A DNA stretch of 13,582 bases, from assembly GCA_002900995.3 (NCBI GenBank), contig PJEW03000062.1, positions 1 through 13,582 on the forward strand. Reading direction: 5' to 3'. Below are positions 1-7,000 of this stretch, piece by piece. Under the pieces are notes generated by a model that saw only the letters and a program-made list of their open reading frames with translations, ran no database searches and was not told where the DNA came from. A program made the translations under genes and the position numbers. Source of the stretch: Ganoderma boninense. Lineage: Eukaryota; Basidiomycota; Agaricomycetes; Polyporales; Polyporaceae. How positions within the stretch are numbered: position 1 is the stretch's first letter; every line of letters begins with the position of its first letter.

Positions 1-49
1 GACAAGATGACTATCGTTTCGACGGAACATCAAGACCCAGATCCAGACG

Positions 50-345
50 ATGACCGACACGTCACTGACAAGATACCTCACGATGACTGACTCAGCACCA
101 TCGTCAAGCCCGACGACGTACGTCTCGACGTCTGTCTCACCGAGGTCATCGACAAACAAGACCGTCGAGAAAACCATCGTCCAGACCATGACCGAGGACC
201 GTACGCTCACCCCAGACCAACACGTACCTGTCCACGATCACGGCGACCCAGACGAAGACGGACAGACGCGACCATGACCGCGACTGAGACTGCCACTGCC
301 AACGGAGACTGTACACCGACTCGATGCTTGTGTCGTTCTCTCAGG
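50..345 (+). pseudogene. Thr/Ser-rich upstream part of a secreted-type or cell-wall-type protein, frame-broken
   Basis: A stretch rich in Thr, Ser and Val can be read on the plus strand only by changing frame. Positions 50-210 give Thr/Ser-rich sequence such as KTVEKTIVQTMTEDRTLT. About 198-257 continues in a second frame (TNTYLSTITATQTKT), and about 271-345 in a third (ATMTATETATANGDC). The same composition in three consecutive frames suggests one original coding region with at least two indels, either sequencing errors or decay. Such Thr/Ser-rich repeats are common in O-glycosylated fungal surface proteins, but no signal peptide or GPI signal is visible because the gene's 5' end lies outside the window. 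It probably joins the Ser/Cys repeat exon downstream through a short intron. The function is unknown. Confidence 0.4.
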
Positions 346-400
346 GTGTAAGTTATTCGGTTTTGAGCATCCTTTCGTGATCTGATGCATCTCGCTGCAG
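346..400 (+). other. Probable short intron before the Ser/Cys repeat exon
   Basis: A donor GTGTAAGT lies at 346-353 (GT at 346 or 348), a CTGAT branch-like site lies shortly before the end, and the acceptor CTGCAG ends at 400. Using the donor at 346 joins the Thr-rich frame to the codon at 401 without a shift, and using 348 does not. The length of about 55 bp matches the other introns in the window. Confidence 0.5.
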
Positions 401-835
401 TGCAAGACCAGCTACTATAATTCACCGCCCGGTAACAGCGGTCTTACACCTACACGTCGACTTCGACTGCTGCCGTGCTACCTCCACGACGTCTTCCCCG
501 ACTGCGGTAGCAAGGGCTGCAGTAGCTCCTCGTCGAGCTCTGGGTCGTACGGAAACGACTGTTCTTCTGACGGCAGCTGCAACCCCAAGTCGAGCTCCTC
601 GTCGTCGAGCTCTGGTTCGTACGGTAACGACTGCTCCTCCGATGGTAGCTGCAACCCCAAGTCGAGCTCCTCATCGTCGAGCTCTAAGGATTGCTCCTCC
701 GATGGCAGCTGCAACCCAAAGTCGAGCGCTTCGTCGTCCTCTAGCTACTCCTCGTCATCCGCCTCGGCGACCAGCTCGAGTAGCTCGTCGAACGACAAGT
801 CGTCCAGCTCATCCTCCTCCGGCTCGTATTACTAA
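401..835 (+). CDS. C-terminal exon of a Ser-rich protein with tandem Cys repeats (5' partial)
   Basis: The open frame ends at TAA 833-835. Its core is a 24-residue tandem unit, GSYGNDCSSDGSCNPK followed by eight Ser, at 542-613 and 614-685, with a shortened third unit (KDCSSDGSCNPK) from 686. Each unit has one Cys pair spaced C-x5-C. The tail after 722 is almost pure Ser and ends GSYY. The two full units differ at eight bases, and all eight are synonymous third-position changes, which strongly supports this strand and frame. From 401 to about 520 the frame is less sure: better Thr/Ser-rich readings exist in other frames (e.g. SYTYTSTSTA from about 442), suggesting further indels. The protein is likely extracellular or wall-associated by composition only. 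I do not recognise a named family. Confidence 0.6.
   Translation, partial: CKTSYYNSPPGNSGLTPTRRLRLLPCYLHDVFPDCGSKGCSSSSSSSGSYGNDCSSDGSCNPKSSSSSSSSGSYGNDCSSDGSCNPKSSSSSSSSKDCSSDGSCNPKSSASSSSSYSSSSASATSSSSSSNDKSSSSSSSGSYY
542..721 (+). repeat. 72-bp coding tandem repeat (2.5 units)
   Basis: Units lie at 542-613 and 614-685, with a partial unit at 686-721. The unit length is exactly 24 codons. The variation between units is silent, so the repeat has been kept as protein sequence after duplication. Confidence 0.85.
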
Positions 836-1368
836 AAGGGACATTTCGTGCATACGGACTCATGCTGATGGACAGTTTTGATCACGTTCGTCGCTTGTCG
901 TCGATAGATTGTTTGGTTGACCCCACGTACATACAGCCACACTCTCTTCGAGGCAGAGTAGCAGACGGACAATGATACGTTGCCTTGCATCTTACAGCTT
1001 CAGCTATTATTCATTCATCTCATCGGTTTTTTGCTTCGTTCACATCACTCGAGATATATATTCTATTGCTGAAGCTCACCAATTAATCTGGCATTTGCGA
1101 GGCAAGCTCTGCCGTGTGCTGTGCATCACTGACTTGGAGCCTAATTCTATTTTAACTTAGGTGGGCGGAATCTGCGACATAGCATCAAGCACGACATGCA
1201 GGCTTTTTTGATATGTGGTGATGGAGGGCAGAGATGGGCTTGTCAGAGGACGCGTGCCGGACGAGCGGGCAGTGTGCCTCGCAACTGCCTGCGCTTCCCC
1301 CGTCGTCCTTGGGTCGTGGGTGTTCAGCCCGTGTGAATGCTTGGCGCACCTCAGGGAGTTCGATATCG
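836..1368. other. Gene-free stretch between the repeat-protein gene and the duplicated unit
   Basis: This interval has no convincing coding frame on either strand. The first part presumably contains the 3' UTR of the Ser/Cys gene. About 980-1080 is AT-richer, with a TATATAT run near 1054. The open frames from about 1157 onward on both strands look like compositional artefacts of GC-rich sequence. Nothing in this interval recurs in front of copy 2, so it is flanking rather than part of the repeated unit. Confidence 0.5.
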
Positions 1369-1404
1369 CCGGGGGAAGGGCAAGTTGGTCATGCCAAGGG
1401 TGCC

Positions 1405-1425
1405 CCGCGCGCCGTAGGCGCGCGG
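1405..1425. repeat. GC-rich perfect hairpin at the left edge of copy 1
   Basis: Nine-base arms CCGCGCGCC (1405-1413) and GGCGCGCGG (1417-1425) surround a GTA loop. The same hairpin is conserved in copy 2 at 9102-9122. Confidence 0.8.
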
Positions 1426-1460
1426 AACTTCGGCAACAGTAGGCGCCGCTGGCTCGGCAA

Positions 1461-1495
1461 TTTGCCCAGGGTGCCCCTGGTCCGCTCTGGGCAAA
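1461..1495. repeat. Second perfect inverted repeat at the left edge of copy 1
   Basis: The arms TTTGCCCAG (1461-1469) and CTGGGCAAA (1487-1495) are perfect complements around a 17-base loop. The copy 2 equivalents are 9159-9167 and 9187-9195. A ten-base direct repeat AGGGTGCCCC occurs at 1397-1406 and 1468-1477, one next to each hairpin (copy 2: 9094-9103 and 9166-9175). This layout resembles subterminal protein-binding repeats of DNA transposons, but no binding is shown. Confidence 0.7.
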
Positions 1496-1576
1496 CATCC
1501 ATCGTCGGCACTGGAGGTCGTCGAATCTTGTCTCGAAATTTGTTGGAGGACGAGGAGCCTGACAGCGAACAACTTT

Positions 1577-2280
1577 CTTTACTTCCGAACACCGTGAGCT
1601 ATAGGTACGAGGACACAAAACATTGCTTCCGTCGTCTGCAACATTCTTACCATTTCCTTTTCCGGAACCCTAGTCGGCTAGTTTGTTTGACCTTGAGGGA
1701 CGCGTACACAACGGTTTGATCCCATCTCGCGACCATCGCTCCCCACGCTAAGCTGCCTTTTGACGGCCTTGATAGGTACGCACGCCATCCGTAAAACCGA
1801 GGGGTTCAGCCTACCGAACGAGGACTCTGACAAGGCCCCTTCGAACTCCTAACAAGACGACCTGGCCTGCGCAAACCCGGAGAAGGCAACGACGGGGTTA
1901 ATTCAAGGTCGGACCTGCGCGACGGCATTGCGCCTTCTCGGTCAGCGCGGACACGGAGAAGGCGATGAACGAGTTCAAGGACCAGGAGGTTGGCAACCTC
2001 AGGCACGCGAGTCCGACGAGGAGTCAACCGTTCGAACTCACGGGTAAGATGCTAATAGTCGCGAAGCATTTGCATGACGCGCGAGGTGATCGCTAATGGA
2101 TTTTACAAGATCAATTGTCTCAGGTATACGTTTGCCGCCGCGCCGCCGCACCAAGGAAGTTGCGGGTCGCCAATCAAACTGCAACCTGTTGCGCGCGAGG
2201 TGCGCGCAGGCTGGGTGTTGCTACTCAGGCCCTCGGTGGTGAATGACGGGTTGAACATGTTTGCGCCGGAGGCCAGGGGA
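1577..2280 (+). repeat. Segment identical between the two copies
   Basis: 1577-2280 lines up with 9277-9980 at a constant offset of 7,700 with no difference that I could find. Regions on both sides carry frequent small indels. The segment includes the 5' part of candidate gene B and possible upstream coding remnants, for example a frame reading SASLFDLEGRVHNG from about 1676 and THAIRKTEGFSLPNE from about 1779. None of these forms a complete gene. Confidence 0.7.
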
Positions 2281-2710
2281 CATCAGCAAAAGTGCCATGG
2301 CCTGGAGCGACTCTGAGCTTCCCTGTCGCCTCTGGGGGGCCACCACAGGTGGCCTCAGGCCGTTTAGGGCTATCAGGAGACAGCTTCCTGATGGCCCGGG
2401 GCTTCTGAAGGGTCCTGAGACGACTTCTCCAGGAACTCAGGAGCGCCCAGGCAAATGCATTTCGATGATGGAAGCAAGGCGAGGAAGGGGATCGGGAGGG
2501 ACATTGGGGGACGAAGGGCGGGCGGCGCTGGAGATAGACCGGCTGGGGATGCGTCGGATGAGGCTGGGCAAATTGATTTACTGGGGCTCAACTGCGGCGA
2601 GCTCCCCGTCCTTCTTCCCATCAAGAAGGAGCTGTGCGACGACCTCCACCAGCGTTGCCAGTGATTTTTGATGCGCAGCCATGGTTCGTCTCAGTCGAAC
2701 GTTCAACCAG
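1853..2710 (+). pseudogene. Candidate gene B, copy 1: unknown protein, interrupted
   Basis: Coding-like sequence runs from 1853 (just after an in-frame TAA) to a donor GTAGGT at 2711. An intron 2044-2123 (GTAAGA...CTCAG, CTAAT branch-like site) joins phase 2 to phase 1 without a shift, giving ...ESTVRTHG then YTFAAAPPHQGSCGSP. The last part is the most protein-like: IDLLGLNCGELPVLLPIKKE, then LPVIFDAQPWFVSVERSTR. A 192-bp block (2281-2472) is inserted in frame by length but brings a stop at about 2314-2316. One G is missing near 2654 compared with copy 2. No start codon is visible after the TAA, and the exon after 2710 is not identified. I do not recognise a family. Confidence 0.35.
2281..2472. 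repeat. 192-bp hairpin-rich block present only in copy 1
   Basis: The sequence is continuous in copy 2 between 9980 and 9981. The block contains three short inverted repeats: GGCCACC/GGTGGCC at 2338-2354, a 12-base stem with one T-G mismatch at 2367-2378 and 2386-2397, and TCCTGAG/CTCAGGA at 2413-2419 and 2436-2442. The junction has GGA at both ends, so it could be an insertion with a 3-bp target duplication or a deletion in copy 2 by microhomology. Confidence 0.75.
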
Positions 2711-2841
2711 GTAGGTGCCTTTGATTGACAAGTTTGCGCGGAAGAGCGATGAAGGCGTTTGGGCGCGCGCGAAGCTGTGTGGTATTTTCTTTGCTTTCTT
2801 GCATCCATCCTGGTGCAAAGATTGTGTACTAGATCAGTGTG

Positions 2842-2849
2842 TATATATA
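2842..2849 (+). promoter_or_regulatory. TATA-like run upstream of gene C, copy 1
   Basis: TATATATA lies 59-66 bp before the gene C start codon at 2908. It is conserved in copy 2 at 10351-10358. Position and composition suit a core promoter, but this is inference. Confidence 0.35.
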
Positions 2850-2907
2850 CATCATTCCATGGAGTTGAATAGGAGGATCTTCACGGTTTTTTTCTGCCAC
2901 CACCACT

Positions 2908-3641
2908 ATGGCAGATCCTCCTTTCGGCTACACCGTCCTCGCAGATGCTGAAAACATTATCATAATTCCACTGTATGCCATAACGATGGTATACACCACT
3001 TGCATAATCTCCTTTATTACATGGGACTTCGATCCGGAAACTCGCGAAGACCACGAAATATGCTGCTTTAGGTTCACCGACTGCCTTCATATCTGGACCC
3101 GCGCCCGAACATCCCAATTCTATTCGAAGTAATCGCCCAGATTTCCCCGGAAGACTGTTTTCTCACAGTGGACGGGTACGAGTCTCCCGAGTCAAGCGGA
3201 GCAGACGATGAACGCCTCGCGACATGCTGGATCGAACCCCGGCCAGACTATATCTCCCAATTATATTGGTTAGGTGTGTCCCCGCAGTGCAAGCACTCAC
3301 AAGTCACATTCAGACGGCCGTCGATACCTCTAAGTTCCTTAGCGAGGATGGAGGGGAGGTTAGGCTGCAGGTCTGTTATCAACCACCAGCTGGCCAGGTG
3401 CGCGCAGCCTCCACCACGATGAGAGACTGATTTTATAATTAATTATATTCTTAGTCCATCGCGTCCACCCTCCCGCTGTGCAATGTTCACGGGAACGCCA
3501 TGTTCCGTATCCAGCATTGATGAAGTCCCCTTCGGATTGCCGGTGCGGGTCGCTTTCGCTCTCGAAGCGCGTTACTGCCGAGATGAACCAGATGGTCCAA
3601 GGATCCTTGTCGCCATGCTCGAGCATATGAGCATCATGTAG
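2908..3641 (+). pseudogene. Gene C, copy 1: unknown ~225-aa protein, frame-broken
   Basis: This is the same gene as at 10415-11150 in copy 2, starting ATG 2908 (MADPPFGYTVL). Compared with copy 2, one C is missing near 3080 and one T near 3276 in exon 1. One G is missing near 3491 and two extra bases are present near 3509 in exon 2. The intron is at 3398-3454. The intact reading in copy 2 argues that these are sequencing indels or recent decay rather than the original state. If they are real, the product here would end shortly after residue 70. Confidence 0.5.
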
Positions 3642-3762
3642 TGTCGAAAAACTGCTACAAAGACGTTATCTCTGGTAATGGGATACTTCAAGGCCACTGC
3701 ACAGAGAGACGAGGAGGAATGGGCCGCATAGACGGGGCGGGGACACGTAAATATTTCTGACA

Positions 3763-4050
3763 ATGGCCACTGTGATTAGGCAGGTGTATGATCGGAAAGG
3801 TAGTGAAATAGTGAAACATCCGAGGCTTGTAGCCGACAACATAAGGCCTCAGTCTACCTATGTTTATGCGCTCTGTCAAAACATAATTCAGTTTTGTGTC
3901 CAATCTAATTATCCGCCCGTAGACGAAGACGGAACCCTGAGGGGCTACAACCTACACTTGAAAACTGCGTCAACTCCCCCCTCTCTCAACGACGACGACG
4001 ACAACGCCCCACCCTGCCATAGCTCTTCTGCTACTCCATTTCACTTAACC
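3763..4050 (+). other. Leader region before the transposase-like gene, weak coding potential
   Basis: A frame opens at ATG 3763 (MATVIRQVYDRKGSE) and runs into the presumed transposase start at 4051. Copy 2 breaks this frame near 11370 and again near 11440-11470. In copy 2 another frame gives DEDGTPEGLHLHLKLRQLPP and ends at a TAG at about 11529. A (GAC)n run lies at about 3989-4003. It could be 5' UTR, an upstream ORF or a further small exon; the two copies do not agree well enough to decide. Confidence 0.25.
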
Positions 4051-7000
4051 ATGTTTTCGCCCTTCGAGAATGAGCTCGTCCGGAGCCAATGCGGAGTTGT
4101 GTTCGACACAAAGCAGAGAAAGAAGTTCCTGACCAAGTGGGATACGTCAGTGAGTACATGATTTTACTGAATAACTCCAGATAGACTTACCCATCGCGCC
4201 GTTGACAAGGTCAAGCAGCGAGCCGACAACTGGCAGGCCAAGCGAGAGAAGGAGCGGCAGTCGACATTCCGGCCGCAACTTGACTTCGTCGCTGGGGTAT
4301 GTGAGTTCACGGGCTTCCTGGCGCTGCAAATACAGAATACGAAGGGTGAGACGGGAGCCAAGAAGAAACTCGACCGGAGGATCCCTTACTTTGGTTACAA
4401 GTACTTCCCACCAACATACATCAGCGAGAAGATCCGGAAGGTCTCTCCCGACGTCACGCCCGACCTCGCTTGCTTGAAGCCGTGACCGTTCTCCATCCGG
4501 CCTTGATTGAGGAGCTCAACTTCTGCCCCCGGTGCAATGCAACCGGAGACGACATCGCTTGGCATGGATGGACGACCAGCGGCCCACGCGACGTACACGG
4601 TGTCTATTCGGAGGAACAGGTGATCGGGGTGCAGATGCGCTGCAAAAAGTGCAAAGAGGCGAGGGGGAAAGCGGACGCACCGGACGACTATGAGGATGAG
4701 TCCTACTGCTGGGGGACCGCGAGCAGCCAGTTCTGGGGAGGCGAAAAAGCATTGGGAGATTCCAAGTCAGTACCCGTGTCACTAGACCGTCGTAAGCTGA
4801 CCCTCACCTAATCTCCAGTTGGCTTGCCGCATATGAAGTGGCGGAGCGCAGTAACGAGCGAGTTGTATGACATGATCATCGAGTTTAGACCCGATATGAC
4901 TTCTGCAGGCTTCGCCGAGCACATCAAGCGTAAGTACCAACAACTGTTCAATCGAAAGCATGACTGACCGAGGTTCAAGAGCTCCATCTCCTTGAGTATC
5001 ACAAGCGGCGGCGGGAGTACCTTGTCAATTTCGAGGCGAGGGCGAAGCAGCAAGTGTGGCCAGGCAGGAGGGATGTCAAGCTGAAGAACTTTCCGGAACC
5101 TCGCACGGGAAGACACGAGGATGGGTACGACAATACGTCGATAAGCGATGAGCAAGTGACCGACATATATCTGCGCTGGGTGAAGGCGACGAGGCAAGAG
5201 GAATCTGAGGAGAGCCTTCGAACGAAGACTGGTGCGTCCAAGTCGCCTAAACTCTCACGGTTCACCTGGGTCTCACGGAGCCCACCGCGCTTATCCCAGG
5301 CGTTGCTCTCTCTGTCGATGCCACTTTCCGTACCGCGAGCAAGGCTACTGTCGTCAACAGCGGTAAAGTCCACACCCGTGTCTACAAGGGCGGCATCACA
5401 AGTATTCTCAACGAAGATAGTATCATCCTGGCCTGGGTACGTTTTTTCAGTTCTTACCGGTAATTGGTTCCTGCTAGTTAATGCTCTTTCACAGCGATTC
5501 TGTTTCACTCAAGGGAACTGGGAGCTGGTTGAGCTTCTGAAAGGACTGAAGCAGCGTCTCGAGCTGCTAGGCGTGTCTGAACCTGAGATGGTTATCAGCG
5601 ATTGTTGCTGCCATGTCTCGAATGCCATACACGAAGTCTTTCCAGACGCCGTCGTGTGCCTTGACGTGTGGCACTTCCTCATGAGGTGCGTTGTCGTTTG
5701 CTCACTCACAATCATGCGTCTGACCTTGTAACAGGTATCTTATTTGCCTTGTGGGAGGGAGCAAGAGTCCAGTCCGCTCCCAAGTTGCCCATGACATCGT
5801 CGATGCGATTCTCAAGTCCCGAGCACTTGCAAAGTCACCCGCAATATATTGGAGCAAGGAGGAACAGGAGACGCGCTTGGAGGCCGCCTTCAGGAAGTGG
5901 GAAGAGAAGGGGGTTTGGACGGCTGCGGGGGCAAGGGTACGTCTCGTCTGCGGCGAGCTCTTGCATAATCACTCTAACCATTTCCCGAAGGCCCATGAAG
6001 AGCAGCTTGGACATGTTAGGAAGGGCTGTCTTGCTCGCCCGCGCGACGATGTGCGCGCTGATGGCAGCCGGATCGAGGGGACGCACAAAGGATGGAATTC
6101 TCTCCAGCGGTCTTTCTCTAGCGGTCTCGAGATGATGGCCGCGCTTGGCCACGACTACGTCCTCCGTCACAACACACGCGTGGAAAGCGCGCTCAAGAAA
6201 CCTTCCAAATTTATCTCTTCAGCGTTCGGTTCACACCACATCCACCTCGTCAACGACTGCGCACGCCGTTGGAACAAGCAGCTAGCCCGGAAGGCCAGGA
6301 TTGACTCGGATATGGAGCCTCTGCCGGTGCTCGAAGCGCCGCGTAGCGGCGAGACGTTTGGCATGGTCAAGATGAGCCTTGAAACGGCTGCTCACCAGTC
6401 CCTCGCGTCCTTGAAGAAGGAGCCCGACGACGACGATCAACTCCTTGACTTATCTTCGCAGGACCTCCTGGACCCATCACGGGTCCTTTCCGAGGCCGGC
6501 ATTGACCCTTTTCTTCTTTATCAGCTCCCCCAGCCGCCCATGCAGCCTGTTCTAAGTCAGTCTGGACCATCTGCGCCGCTTTCTGCAACCCCGCATCCGT
6601 GCACGTCGACCCATGAGCCTGTCAACTTCCCCCGCAACCCTCCAGGCTTATCGTCGGGCTTATCGCCTCGTTCATCACTGCAGCTGCAGTCCCCCGCTGT
6701 CGAGTCAAGGACGTCCTCTCTGTTCCCATCGAATTCCTCGACTGCTTCTCTCTCGTTCGCCGGCCCTCCTAATGAATCAGCACCTATCTGGCCGCTCAGG
6801 CTGTGCGCTCCAAGTCCGGATAGCAGGGACGAGAAGGCCGCGATAATTGCCACGGCCGAGAATCGCACGAGCGGCGTCTCTCCCCCGCCCACGGACATCG
6901 TTGATGTCGACGCGCTGTTCGACCCGGACGCTCGAAACCTGGAGCCCGCGATGGTCCAGGTGACCAAGCCCTGCGCTATCGAGATTGACAGGAAAGGGAA

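Noticed and set aside
478..714. Minus-strand open frame with an acidic 24-residue repeat
   Set aside because: It is the antisense of the Ser/Cys repeat. Sequence changes between units are silent only in the plus-strand frame, so the minus frame is a shadow.
1157..1618. Minus-strand open frame of about 150 codons crossing the left edge of copy 1
   Set aside because: The frame is broken in copy 2, spans the boundary of flank and repeat, and is rich in Arg/Pro/Ser as expected of GC-rich non-coding DNA.
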